From 73-13 sp035556075 (GTDB taxonomy: Bacteria; Actinomycetota; Actinomycetes; Actinomycetales; Microbacteriaceae), in assembly GCA_035556075.1 (NCBI GenBank), contig DATMFQ010000012.1, positions 9,791 to 73,790 on the forward strand: 64,000 nt of DNA, read 5' to 3'. This document shows, piece after piece, positions 9,075 through 17,073 of this stretch. Below the pieces are notes generated by a model, which saw only the letters and a list, made by a program, of their open reading frames with translations, searched no databases and had not been told where the DNA came from. How positions within the stretch are numbered: position 1 is the stretch's first letter; each line of letters begins with the position of its first letter. Made by a program: the position numbers and the translations under genes.

Positions 9075-9560
9075 ATGGTGATCAGGGACGACGCCTACGT
9101 CGCTGGACTCAATCAGCGCCGCGCCATGTTTGGCCCGGCCGGTGCCGAGAAGGTTGTCGACGTGACGACGGATCTCAACGACAAGCTCGAAGACTTCGTC
9201 ACGCGCGAGACCTTCGGCGACCTCTGGCAGCGTCCCGGCCTCTCGCTGAAGGACCGCAGCAAGGTCACCTTCGCGATGCTCGTCGCCACCGGTCGCGCGC
9301 ACGAGCTGCGGGTGCACGCGCGCGGCGCCATCGCCAACGGCGTCAGCCCCATCGAACTGCGCGAGATCGTCCTGCACGCCCTCCACTACTGCGGCATCCC
9401 CGCGGCCGTCGGCGGCACGCAGGGCTTGAAGGAGGTCTTCGCGGACCTCGGCATCGGGCCGGACCTCGACGGTGAAGCCGAGCGCAGCCGCGCTGCCAAG
9501 ACCAAGAAGTCAGAGAAGAAGTCGGACAAGAAGTCCGACAAGAAGAAGTCGAAGAAGTAG
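9075..9560 (+). CDS. Carboxymuconolactone decarboxylase family protein with lysine-rich tail
   Basis: 161 residues, ATG after AGGAAG. The core resembles PcaC/CMD proteins (FGDLWQRPGLSLKDRSKVTF, HELRVHARGAIANGVSPIEL, HALHYCGIPAAVGG), with a single Cys in HYCG as in decarboxylase-type members rather than the CxxC of AhpD peroxidases. The last 20 residues are almost only Lys/Ser/Asp in tandem KKSD-like units, which is unusual for this small enzyme. First gene of a three-gene run with the HIBADH and ALDH genes, 9 bp before the next start. Confidence 0.75.
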   Translation: MVIRDDAYVAGLNQRRAMFGPAGAEKVVDVTTDLNDKLEDFVTRETFGDLWQRPGLSLKDRSKVTFAMLVATGRAHELRVHARGAIANGVSPIELREIVLHALHYCGIPAAVGGTQGLKEVFADLGIGPDLDGEAERSRAAKTKKSEKKSDKKSDKKKSKK

Positions 9561-9569
9561 GAGCCCCGG

Positions 9570-10451
9570 ATGAGCCAGCAGCCTCTCGTCGGATTCGTCG
9601 GTCTCGGCGTCATGGGGATCCCCATGTCGTCGAACCTCATCAAGGGCGGCTACGACGTCCTTCTCTATGACGCGGCCGACGGCGTCGCCGCCGCGCACGC
9701 CGCCAAGGTCGGGGGCACCCCGGTCGCGACCGCAGCCGAGCTCGCCAAGGCGTCGATCATCGTGACGATGCTGCCGACGAGCGCCATCGTCCGCTCCGTC
9801 TTCGTCGCCGAGGACGGCTCGCTCAAGATCCCGTTGGAGCCGGGCACCGTCATCATCGACATGAGCTCGTCCGACCCGACGGAGACCATCGAGACCGGTC
9901 GGCTCCTCGCCGCGCACGGCGTGCACCTCGTCGACGCCCCGGTGTCCGGCGGCCAGCCGCGCGCCGTCGACGCGACGCTGACGATCATGCTCGGCGCCGA
10001 CGACGAAGACGCCGCGCAGCGGGCGATCCCGGTCATCGAGACGATGAGCCAGGGCATCTACCGCACCGGCAAGCTCGGCACGGGCGACGCGATGAAGGCG
10101 CTCAACAACTTCGTCGCGGGCGCCGCATTCGCCGCGACCTCGGAGGCGCTCATCGCCGGTGAGCGTGCCGGTCTCGACCGCGCGCTCATGGTCGAGATCA
10201 TCAACACCTCGACCGGGCAGACCTTCTCCTCGCTCAACGTCTTCGGCCCGCACGTCGTCGGCGAGCAGTGGGCGTCCGGCTTCGCGCTCCCGCTCATCAC
10301 GAAGGACCTCAGGATCGCGCGGGACCTCACCCGGTCCCTCGGGCTCACCGCCCCCATCGTCGAGACCGCGACCGCCCAGTGGGAGGTCGCCCTCGATGCG
10401 CTTGGCAACGTCGATCACTCCCGCGCCTACCAGGCGTGGGACACGAAGTAG
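9570..10451 (+). CDS. NAD(P)-dependent beta-hydroxyacid dehydrogenase (HIBADH / tartronate semialdehyde reductase-like)
   Basis: 293 residues, the standard length. Rossmann motif GFVGLGVMGIPMSSNL at the N-terminus, substrate-binding DAPVSGG near residue 130 and the catalytic Lys in GTGDAMKALNNF near 173. The family oxidises or reduces short beta-hydroxyacids (3-hydroxyisobutyrate, glycerate/tartronate semialdehyde, hydroxymethylglutarate). It sits between CMD and aldehyde dehydrogenase genes, so it may interconvert an alcohol and semialdehyde that the next enzyme oxidises (inference). Confidence 0.8.
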   Translation: MSQQPLVGFVGLGVMGIPMSSNLIKGGYDVLLYDAADGVAAAHAAKVGGTPVATAAELAKASIIVTMLPTSAIVRSVFVAEDGSLKIPLEPGTVIIDMSSSDPTETIETGRLLAAHGVHLVDAPVSGGQPRAVDATLTIMLGADDEDAAQRAIPVIETMSQGIYRTGKLGTGDAMKALNNFVAGAAFAATSEALIAGERAGLDRALMVEIINTSTGQTFSSLNVFGPHVVGEQWASGFALPLITKDLRIARDLTRSLGLTAPIVETATAQWEVALDALGNVDHSRAYQAWDTK

Positions 10452-10497
10452 CCTCGAACCAGAAGTCGTCACAGGATCGAAGGAGATCAGATCAATC

Positions 10498-11913
10498 ATG
10501 GCGAAGCAGAAGAACCAGCTGCTCGAGGACATCTCGGCATCCCCGAAGTCGAAGAAGTCCCGCGCGGTCCCGGACGCCGCGACCGGCAAGACCTTCGCGT
10601 ATGTGAAGGAGAGCAGCGTTGACGACCTGAACAAGGCTGTCAAGAAGGCCCGGAAGGCGCAGGTCTCCTGGGCTGCGCTCAGCCACGCGCAGCGCTCCGC
10701 ACTGCTCAACAAGGCGGCGGACGAGGTCGAGGCTCACGTGGAGGAGCTCGCTCGCATCATCGCGCAGGAGCAGGGCAAGCCGCTCAGCGGCATGGGCGCC
10801 CGTTTTGAGGCGATGGGCTGCGCGGTGTGGATCCGCACGGCGGCGGACACGGTACTCGAGCCTGAGGTCGTCTTCGAGGCCGAGGGCACCAAGTCCGAGG
10901 TGCATTACGCGCCACTCGGCGTGGTCGGTGCGATCAGCCCGTGGAACTGGCCGGCGCTCATCGCGATCTGGCAGATCGCGCCGGCGCTGCGGATGGGCAA
11001 CACGGTCGTGGCGAAGCCGAGCGAGTACACCCCGCTCAGCGTCCTCGCCGTGATCGAGCTCATGAACCGCCACCTGCCGAAGGACGTGCTCATCGGCATC
11101 TCCGGCGGCCGCGAGGTCGGTGCCGCGCTGTCCGGTCACAAGCACATCGCGAAGCTCATGTTCACGGGCTCGACGGCCACCGGCCGCGAGATCGTCAAGG
11201 CCTCGGCGAACAATCTTGCCCGGATCACGCTCGAGCTCGGCGGCAACGACCCGGGCATCGTCCTGCCGGGCGCCGATGTCAAGGCGCTCGCCCCCGGGAT
11301 CTTTGGCGGCGCATTCATCAATACGGGGCAGACCTGCGCGGCACTCAAGCGGCTCTACGTCCACGAGTCGGTGCATGACGACCTCGTCAAGGAGCTCAAG
11401 AAGCTCGCCGAGAACGCGGTCGTCGGACCCGGCCTCGACGAGGACAGCGAGTTCGGACCGCTCACGACGAAGCAGCAGTTCGACATCGTCTCGAAGCTCG
11501 TCAAGGATGCGAAGAAGCGTGGCGCGAAGATCGTGACCGGCGGCAAGCCGCTGCCCGCGCTCGGCCCGCACTTCTACCAGCTCACTCTCGTGTCGAACAT
11601 CAAGGACGGTGCGCCGCTCGTCGACGAGGAGCAGTTCGGTCCCGTGCTGCCGATCATCAAGTACCGCGACATCGAGGACGTCATCGAGCGCGCGAACGGG
11701 CTTGACGCGGCACTCGGCGCCTCCGTGTGGGGCGATCAGGAGCGGGCGCTCCAGGTCGCGCATCGCATCGAGTCCGGCACGGTCTGGATCAACCAGCACG
11801 GCACGCTCAACCCGATGGTCCCCTTCGGCGGGATCAAGGGCTCCGGGTATGGCCAGGAGTTCGGCGTGGTCGGCCTCAAGTCCGTCGCCGCGCCGAAGGT
11901 CATTACCGTCTGA
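10498..11913 (+). CDS. NAD(P)-dependent aldehyde dehydrogenase
   Basis: 471 residues from the ATG at 10498 (GAAGGAGA site upstream). Key motifs are seen: GAISPWNWP, VVAKPSEYTP, FTGSTATG, the catalytic base Glu in LELGGNDP and the nucleophile Cys in GQTCAALKR. Full length for the superfamily. The N-terminus is polar and Lys-rich (QKNQLLEDISASPKSKKS), recalling the Lys-rich tail of the CMD protein two genes earlier. Probably oxidises a (hydroxymuconic) semialdehyde or short aldehyde of the local pathway; the substrate is not determined by sequence. Confidence 0.85.
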   Translation: MAKQKNQLLEDISASPKSKKSRAVPDAATGKTFAYVKESSVDDLNKAVKKARKAQVSWAALSHAQRSALLNKAADEVEAHVEELARIIAQEQGKPLSGMGARFEAMGCAVWIRTAADTVLEPEVVFEAEGTKSEVHYAPLGVVGAISPWNWPALIAIWQIAPALRMGNTVVAKPSEYTPLSVLAVIELMNRHLPKDVLIGISGGREVGAALSGHKHIAKLMFTGSTATGREIVKASANNLARITLELGGNDPGIVLPGADVKALAPGIFGGAFINTGQTCAALKRLYVHESVHDDLVKELKKLAENAVVGPGLDEDSEFGPLTTKQQFDIVSKLVKDAKKRGAKIVTGGKPLPALGPHFYQLTLVSNIKDGAPLVDEEQFGPVLPIIKYRDIEDVIERANGLDAALGASVWGDQERALQVAHRIESGTVWINQHGTLNPMVPFGGIKGSGYGQEFGVVGLKSVAAPKVITV

Positions 11914-11927
11914 CCGCCCCGTCGCAG

Positions 11928-11965
11928 CAGCGGCCGCATCGCCCTCACCGGTGGTGCGGCCGCTG
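11928..11965 (+). terminator. Terminator hairpin after aldehyde dehydrogenase gene
   Basis: Perfect 11-bp stem CAGCGGCCGCA / TGCGGCCGCTG (11928-11938 with 11955-11965) with a 16-nt loop, 14 bp after the stop. A second small inverted pair, GCATTC / GAATGC, follows at 11968-11984. Confidence 0.7.
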
Positions 11966-12122
11966 TCGCATTCGGGAGGAATGCGGGGACGCCCCTTGGC
12001 ACCACGATTCAACTGATGAGCCACGGAGGAAATACCCGGGTGCCCGCGGCCTTTCCGTCTCGCGGAGCCTGAGAGGATGGGGGAGCGCCCGGGCAGTGTG
12101 GTCCGGCGCGGGAAGGCGTGTC

Positions 12123-13049
12123 ATGAAGCTGGGAACGATCGAGCACGAGGGTGCACCTGCGGCGGTCGTCGCACTGTCCGAGGACGAGGCCGCGCTGCTG
12201 GCGGCGCCGTACCGGGACCTCGACGCACTCATCGAGGCGACGCCTGCCGACCGGGATGCCGCGGTGCAAGCCGCGATCGAGCACGGCTCGCGCATCAAGG
12301 TCAGTGACATCGCCTGGCTGCCGCCGGTGCGCCGACCCGGCAAGGTGCTCTGCGTCGCGCTCAACAACTCCGCGAACCCGGACCGCATCATGCGCGGCCC
12401 CGACACCCCGGCGATGTTCGTCAAGAACTCCTCGTCGCTCATCGGCTCTGGCCGCTCGATCATCACGAAGTCGAAGTACGGCCGGGTCCACCCCGAACCC
12501 GAGCTCGTCGCCGTCATCGGCAAGGGCGGTGCGGACATCGCGGTCGAGGAAGCCTACGACCACGTCTTCGGCTACACGATCATCAACGACCTCACCTCGC
12601 CGACGATGCGCGACGCCGACACCTTCCACTACCGGGCGATCCACCCGGACCCGGAGTCGCCCGACGGCATCCGCTACGTCGACAGTTGGGTCTCGTACCC
12701 GGGCCGCTACAAGGGCTCCGACACCTTTGGTCCGATCGGTCCGTGGGTCGTGACGACTGACGACATCCCCGACCCGCACACGCTGCAGATCACCTGCTCG
12801 CACAACGGCAATCTCATCACCGACGACAACACCGCGAACCTGCGCTTCAGCGTCGCCGAGGTCATCTCGTTCGCCTCCGGGTACATGACGCTCGAGGCGG
12901 GCGACCTCATCTCGATGGGCACGGCGCTGAAGAAGTCGGCGAAGGGCGGCGCGGTGCAAAACGTCGACCTGACGAAGCTCGGCGGCGTCATCGAGGTGTC
13001 GATCGAGCGGATCGGCACGCTGTCGAACCCGGTCGAGCAGCGAGCCTGA
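12123..13049 (+). CDS. Fumarylacetoacetate hydrolase family protein
   Basis: 308 residues; ATG after GGGAAGG. An N-terminal cap of about 75 residues is followed by the FAH fold. Metal ligands are visible in HPEPELVAVIG (two Glu) and in the Asp of TIINDLTSPTMRD; GPIGPWVVTTDDI and LEAGDLISMGT are family signatures. FAH enzymes hydrolyse or decarboxylate ring-cleavage products (oxalocrotonate decarboxylase/hydratase, acylpyruvate or fumarylacetoacetate hydrolysis). The segment between the last metal ligand and GPIGPW is about 35 residues longer than in short family members. First gene of an operon continuing with SnoaL and extradiol dioxygenase genes. Confidence 0.8.
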   Translation: MKLGTIEHEGAPAAVVALSEDEAALLAAPYRDLDALIEATPADRDAAVQAAIEHGSRIKVSDIAWLPPVRRPGKVLCVALNNSANPDRIMRGPDTPAMFVKNSSSLIGSGRSIITKSKYGRVHPEPELVAVIGKGGADIAVEEAYDHVFGYTIINDLTSPTMRDADTFHYRAIHPDPESPDGIRYVDSWVSYPGRYKGSDTFGPIGPWVVTTDDIPDPHTLQITCSHNGNLITDDNTANLRFSVAEVISFASGYMTLEAGDLISMGTALKKSAKGGAVQNVDLTKLGGVIEVSIERIGTLSNPVEQRA

Positions 13050-13050
13050 C

Positions 13051-13494
13051 GTGCTGACGCTGTCGGTGGCAGACCGCCTCGAACTGCAGGAGCTCAACGC
13101 GAGATTCGCGCTCGCGGTCGACCGCCACGACTACGACGCACTCCGCGAGGTCTTCGTCCCCGAGGCCCACTACGTCAGCACGAACGGCACCGACGTGCAC
13201 GGGCTCGAGGAGCTCATCGCCTGGTTCACATCCCGCGTCACCCCCGGCGTGCACCGGGTGACCCGCCACGGGCTGAGCAATCTGCTGCTGACGCCGGAGT
13301 CGCATTCCTCTGCGACCGGGATCAGCACCTGGCACACCTTCGCGTCGAACGAGACCGGGCCGGCGACGGTCCCTGTCTTCCAGGTCGCCGACTTCGCCGA
13401 CCGCTATGTGCGTCAGGGCGGGCGCTGGTGGATCCTCGAGCGGATCACCAGCCCCGTCTTCCGAGACGAATCACTCGCGCCCGCGCCGCGCTGA
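13051..13494 (+). CDS. SnoaL-like / NTF2-fold protein, copy 3
   Basis: 147 residues, GTG start one base after the FAH stop. It has the NTF2-fold opening LQELNARFALAVDRHDYDAL, the VFVPEAHYVS strand and the FADRYVRQGGRWWILER ending shared with the two SnoaL-like proteins at 2.7-3.6 kb and the one at 41.7 kb. Co-translated with the hydrolase and dioxygenase, so probably a hydratase/isomerase step or an accessory subunit in ring-cleavage-product processing. Function not assigned. Confidence 0.65.
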   Translation: MLTLSVADRLELQELNARFALAVDRHDYDALREVFVPEAHYVSTNGTDVHGLEELIAWFTSRVTPGVHRVTRHGLSNLLLTPESHSSATGISTWHTFASNETGPATVPVFQVADFADRYVRQGGRWWILERITSPVFRDESLAPAPR

Positions 13495-13524
13495 GCGCGC
13501 GACGAGCCACCCAGAAGGAGCATC

Positions 13525-14484
13525 ATGAGAGACAACGACAGGGGCATGGACCTCGCCCACCTCGGCCACCACGGCATCCTCACGCCGACGCCGGCGGAGA
13601 CCCTCGACTATTTCGTCAACCTGATGGGCATGGACATCGTGCACGAGGCCGGCGACAGCGTGTACCTCCGGAGCTTCGGCGACTACGAGACCTGGGGGCT
13701 CAAGATCACGGCCGCCGAGGAGGCCGGTCTCGAGTACGTCTCGTGGCGGACGAAGAGCTCCGCGGCGCTCGCGCGGCGCGTCGAGTGGCTCGAGGCGAAC
13801 GGCCACGCCGGTCACTGGGTCGAGGATGAGTGGGCGTCGGGCCCGATGTACGAGTTTCTCGACCCGGACGGGCACCGCTTCCGGCTGTACTGGGAGACTG
13901 AGAAGTACGTCGCGCCCGAGGGCAAGAAGCCGGCGATCCCGACCAACTTCCAGCGCTACGTCGGCCGGGGGGCGAACGTCCGCCACGTCGACCACGTCAA
14001 TCTGCTCGCGAGGGACGTCAAAGCGGCCCGGCAGTTCTGGGAGGACGGCTTCAACCTCCGCAGCTACGAGATCATCCTGCAGCCCGATGGCGTGGGGGAG
14101 GTCGGCGCGTGGATGAGCTCGACGATCCAGGGCCACGAGCTCATCTACACGCAGGACAACTCGAAGACCGGCAGCGGCCGCCTCCACCACTTCGCCTACC
14201 TCGTCGACAACCGCGAGGAGGTGCTGCGGGCCGCAGACATCATGTCGGACGCCCAGGTGTACATCGAGGTCGGACCATCGAAGCACACCGCGATCCAGGG
14301 CTTCTACCTGTACACGCGCGAGCCCGGCGGCAACCGCATCGAGGTCGCGCACATGGGCTACCTGTGGTTCGACCCCTCGAGCGAGCCGTACGTGTGGACG
14401 ATGGCGGAGTGGCAGACGAAGCCGGGCTGGGGCCTCAAGACCCCGCCGGAGTTCAACCTGTACGGCACGCCGGACGTCGAGTGA
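13525..14484 (+). CDS. Extradiol ring-cleavage dioxygenase, type I (VOC superfamily, catechol 2,3-dioxygenase-like)
   Basis: 319 residues; GAAGGAGC site before the ATG. Two VOC domain pairs. In the second domain the 2-His-1-carboxylate Fe(II) site is visible: His157 (RHVDHVN), His221 or 222 (RLHHFAY) and Glu273 (NRIEVAH). These match the order and spacing of the BphC/XylE ligands. It would open a catechol-type ring next to the hydroxyls with O2. Its operon partners (FAH hydrolase, CMD, CoA-transferase) are the expected downstream steps. The preferred catechol is unknown; a demethylated methoxycatechol or protocatechuate derivative would tie in the LigM-like enzyme (inference). Confidence 0.82.
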   Translation: MRDNDRGMDLAHLGHHGILTPTPAETLDYFVNLMGMDIVHEAGDSVYLRSFGDYETWGLKITAAEEAGLEYVSWRTKSSAALARRVEWLEANGHAGHWVEDEWASGPMYEFLDPDGHRFRLYWETEKYVAPEGKKPAIPTNFQRYVGRGANVRHVDHVNLLARDVKAARQFWEDGFNLRSYEIILQPDGVGEVGAWMSSTIQGHELIYTQDNSKTGSGRLHHFAYLVDNREEVLRAADIMSDAQVYIEVGPSKHTAIQGFYLYTREPGGNRIEVAHMGYLWFDPSSEPYVWTMAEWQTKPGWGLKTPPEFNLYGTPDVE

Positions 14485-14507
14485 CGGACCTCGAGTGATC
14501 GGGAGGA

Positions 14508-15140
14508 ATGGGCGTGTCACCTGATCCGGGGACGCCCCGCTTCGTCGCGAGGCCGCGCGCCGAGCTCGAGCCGGACCAGCAGGCGCTGTATGACCTCATC
14601 GCAAGTGGGCCACGCGCGGCCCAGCGCGGGAGTTCGCCGTTCCTCGGTCCCGCCGGGGAGCTGCTCGGTCCATTCGGTCTGATGACGATCGCCCCCGCGG
14701 TCGGTGAGGCGGTGCAGTCGGTCGGCGCGGCGATCCGGTATCGGACGGGGCTGAGCGACCTCGTGCGGGAGGCGGCGATCCTGCTCGTGGCGGCCGCGAT
14801 GGACAGCGGCTTCGAGTGGATCGCGCACGTGCGGCTCGCGGCGCAGGCAGGGCTCGATGAGGAGCAGCTCGCAGCGCTGCGTCGTTTCGAGATCCCCGAA
14901 GGCCTGGCGTCGGCGGACACGCTCGCACTGCGGGCCGTCCGGGCCATGCTGGTGGATGGCGGGCTCAGCGATGCGCTGCACCGGCGGGCGGTCACTGAGC
15001 TCGGGGAGCGGGCCGTCGCCGAGCTCGTGTGGCTCGTCGGCTACTACTCGGCGCTCGCGCTCGCCCTCGCGGTGTACACGCCGCATGACAGACTGACGAT
15101 GCTGCCGGCGACGACGCCCGGGGCCCAGGAAGGGGAATGA
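14508..15140 (+). CDS. Carboxymuconolactone decarboxylase family protein, second copy
   Basis: 210 residues; GGGAGGA site before ATG 14508. Seen: LSDLVREAAILLVAAAMDSGFEW and IAHVRLAAQAGLDEEQL, a CMD/AhpD-like helical bundle without the CxxC motif, then a second helical part ending in LVGYYSALALALAVYTPHD. This longer single-chain form is common in aromatic or terpenoid catabolic operons of actinobacteria. The stop overlaps the CoA-transferase A start (ATGA). The exact decarboxylation or hydration is unassigned. Confidence 0.72.
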   Translation: MGVSPDPGTPRFVARPRAELEPDQQALYDLIASGPRAAQRGSSPFLGPAGELLGPFGLMTIAPAVGEAVQSVGAAIRYRTGLSDLVREAAILLVAAAMDSGFEWIAHVRLAAQAGLDEEQLAALRRFEIPEGLASADTLALRAVRAMLVDGGLSDALHRRAVTELGERAVAELVWLVGYYSALALALAVYTPHDRLTMLPATTPGAQEGE

Positions 15141-15904
15141 TGGCGATCGACAAGACGGTCGCGACCGCGGCGGAGGCGGTCGCCGATATCCCGGACGGTG
15201 CCTCAATCGCCGTCGGTGGCTTCGGTCTGTCCGGCGCGCCGATGGCGCTCATCGAGGCGGTCCTCGCACAGGGTGCGAGTGAGCTCGACATCGTGTCGAA
15301 CAACTGCGGCGTCGACGACTGGGGGCTCGGCCTGCTGCTCGCCGCCGGCCGCATTCGGCGTATGACGTCCTCGTACGTGGGGGAGAACAAGGAATTCGAG
15401 CGGCGCTACCTCACGGGCGGTCTCGACCTCGTCCTGACCCCGCAGGGCACGCTTGCGGAGAAGCTGCGGGCCGGTGGCGCAGGCATTGCCGCGTTCTACA
15501 CCCGCACGGGCGTCGGCACGCAGGTGGCCGAAGGCGGGCTGCCGGTGCGCCACGCGCCCGATGGCTCGGTGGCGCTCGCCTCGCCGGCGAAGGAGGTCCG
15601 TGAGTTCGGCGGCGCCGAGTACGTCCTCGAGGAGTCGATCACGACGGATTACGCGCTGCTCCACGCCAAGCTCGCCGACCGGCACGGCAACCTCGTCTTT
15701 AACAAGGCGACCCGCCAGTTCGCACCGCTCGCCGCACAGGCCGGTCGGACCGTGATCGTCCAGGTGGAGCGCCTCGTCGAGCCCGGCGAGATCGACCCGG
15801 ATCAGGTGCACCTGCCTGGTGTCTACGTCCACCGCGTCCTCGAGGTCGGTCCCGACATCGAGAAGCGGATCGAGCGGCGGACCGTCCGCCAGGGAGGTGC
15901 CTGA
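15137..15904 (+). CDS. 3-oxoacid (3-oxoadipate type) CoA-transferase, subunit A
   Basis: 255 residues, ATGA overlap with the gene before and overlap with subunit B after it. SCOT-family A-subunit marks: IPDGASIAVGGFGLSGAP near the N-terminus, LDIVSNNCGVDDWGLG, RRMTSSYVGENKEFERRYL and FYTRTGVGT. With subunit B it transfers CoA from succinyl-CoA to a 3-oxoacid, the activation step before thiolysis in beta-ketoadipate-like routes. No thiolase gene lies in the window. Confidence 0.88.
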   Translation: MMAIDKTVATAAEAVADIPDGASIAVGGFGLSGAPMALIEAVLAQGASELDIVSNNCGVDDWGLGLLLAAGRIRRMTSSYVGENKEFERRYLTGGLDLVLTPQGTLAEKLRAGGAGIAAFYTRTGVGTQVAEGGLPVRHAPDGSVALASPAKEVREFGGAEYVLEESITTDYALLHAKLADRHGNLVFNKATRQFAPLAAQAGRTVIVQVERLVEPGEIDPDQVHLPGVYVHRVLEVGPDIEKRIERRTVRQGGA

Positions 15905-16539
15905 TGGCCCTGAGCCGTGAGGAGATGGCCGCGCGCGCGGCCCGCGAGCTGCCCGACGGCGCCTACGTCAACCTCGGCATCGGGCTGCCGACGCTCATCC
16001 CGAACTACCTGCCGGAGGGGGTCACCGTCGTGCTCCAGTCGGAGAACGGCATCCTCGGCGTCGGCCCCTACCCGACCGAGGACGCCGTCGACCCGGACCT
16101 CATCAATGCGGGGAAGGAGACGGTCACGGTCCTGCCGGGCGCCGCATTCTTCGACTCCGCGACGAGCTTCGGCATGATTCGCGGCGGCAAGATCGACGCG
16201 GCCGTCCTCGGCGCGATGCAGGTCTCGGCCGCTGGCGACCTCGCCAACTGGATGATCCCGGGGAAGATGGTCAAAGGCCCCGGCGGCGCGATGGACCTCG
16301 TGCACGGCGCGCGGAAGGTCATCGTCCTCATGGAGCACGTCGCGAAGGACGGCAGCGCCAAGATCGTCGAGGAATGCTCACTCCCGCTGACCGGCAAGGG
16401 CGTCGTCGACCGCATCATCACCGACCTCGCGGTCATCGACGTGACCCCGGCGGGCCTCGTCCTGCGTGAGCTCGCCCCCGGCGTGACCTGGGACGAGGTC
16501 GTCGCGGCGACCGAGCCGCCGCTCAGCGACGGGCGGTAG
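15904..16539 (+). CDS. 3-oxoacid CoA-transferase, subunit B
   Basis: 211 residues, overlapping subunit A. Contains the glutamate active-site motif SENGILGVGPYP (Glu forms the CoA thioester intermediate), GIGLPTLIPNYLP at the N-terminus and GGAMDLVHGARKVIVLMEH, all standard for SCOT B subunits. Last gene of the ring-cleavage operon; a convergent terminator follows. Substrate probably a 3-oxo-dicarboxylate made from the cleaved ring (inference from context). Confidence 0.88.
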   Translation: MALSREEMAARAARELPDGAYVNLGIGLPTLIPNYLPEGVTVVLQSENGILGVGPYPTEDAVDPDLINAGKETVTVLPGAAFFDSATSFGMIRGGKIDAAVLGAMQVSAAGDLANWMIPGKMVKGPGGAMDLVHGARKVIVLMEHVAKDGSAKIVEECSLPLTGKGVVDRIITDLAVIDVTPAGLVLRELAPGVTWDEVVAATEPPLSDGR

Positions 16540-16551
16540 GGCGCGGTCGAA

Positions 16552-16581
16552 CTGGCCGGCGCGCAGGCGCGCCCCGGTCAG
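16552..16581. terminator. Probable convergent terminator
   Basis: Imperfect 13-bp inverted repeat (11 of 13 paired; 16552-16564 with 16569-16581) with an AGGC loop, between the CoA-transferase operon and the convergent RidA-family gene, whose last bases it overlaps. Confidence 0.45.
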
Positions 16582-16973
16582 GCCTGCGCGACGGCGTCGA
16601 TCTCGACGAGCATCGCGGGGTTCGCGAGCCCGGCCACGAGCAGGAGGGTGCTCGGCGGGTATCCGTCTGCGCAGTGCGGCCGGAGCACCCGCTCCAGCGT
16701 CGCCTCGAATTCGGCGATGTGCGCCCGGTCCGTGAGGTAAATGGTGAGCTTGAGCACCCGGCTGAGATCGGAGCCCTGCGAGTCGAGGGCGAGCCGGATG
16801 TTCTCCAGCGCCTGCTCCACCTGCGCGGTGATCCCCGGCGGGATCGTGCCCGCGCGGTCCCGCCCGGTCTGTCCCGCGAGGTGGATGAGGTCGCCCGCAC
16901 GGCTCACGTGGGAGTAGGACGCAACCGGTGGGCCGAGGGTCGTCGGATTGCTGTAGATCGGCGTGGGCGACAT
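16578..16973 (-). CDS. RidA/YjgF family enamine/imine deaminase-like protein
   Basis: 131 residues from the ATG at 16973 (MSPTPIYSNP). Upstream codons in frame are Arg-rich and unlike the family, so the shorter start was chosen. Motifs: SRAGDLIHLAGQTGRD, VEQALENIRLALDSQGSDLSRVLKLTIYL and the ending AMLVEIDAVA, all typical of RidA trimers that hydrolyse reactive 2-aminoacrylate-type enamines. The usual catalytic Arg lies in a region that here reads LVAGLANPAML, so the deaminase activity itself is uncertain; many catabolic-cluster members act on other imines or carbamates. Divergent from ispG with a 100-bp gap. Confidence 0.78.
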   Translation of the reverse strand: MSPTPIYSNPTTLGPPVASYSHVSRAGDLIHLAGQTGRDRAGTIPPGITAQVEQALENIRLALDSQGSDLSRVLKLTIYLTDRAHIAEFEATLERVLRPHCADGYPPSTLLLVAGLANPAMLVEIDAVAQA

Positions 16974-17061
16974 GTCGTCATTCTGACCTCGGGCCTGGCC
17001 GCGGTCAATCCGACGTGGCGCACGTCGCCGGCGCATTCAGACTGAGGTCATCGCCCCGGCT

Positions 17062-17073
17062 TAGACTCGAGCC
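17062..17073 (+). promoter_or_regulatory. Leaderless-type promoter of ispG (TAGACT, 6 nt before GTG)
   Basis: The -10-like TAGACT (17062-17067) ends 6 nt before the GTG at 17074 and there is no Shine-Dalgarno, so transcription probably begins at the start codon. Confidence 0.55.

Noticed and set aside
11985..12122. CCTGAGAGGATGG resembling the CUGAGA core of a TPP riboswitch
   Set aside because: The second conserved half (CCUGAUC-type) is absent and the downstream gene is not a thiamine gene.
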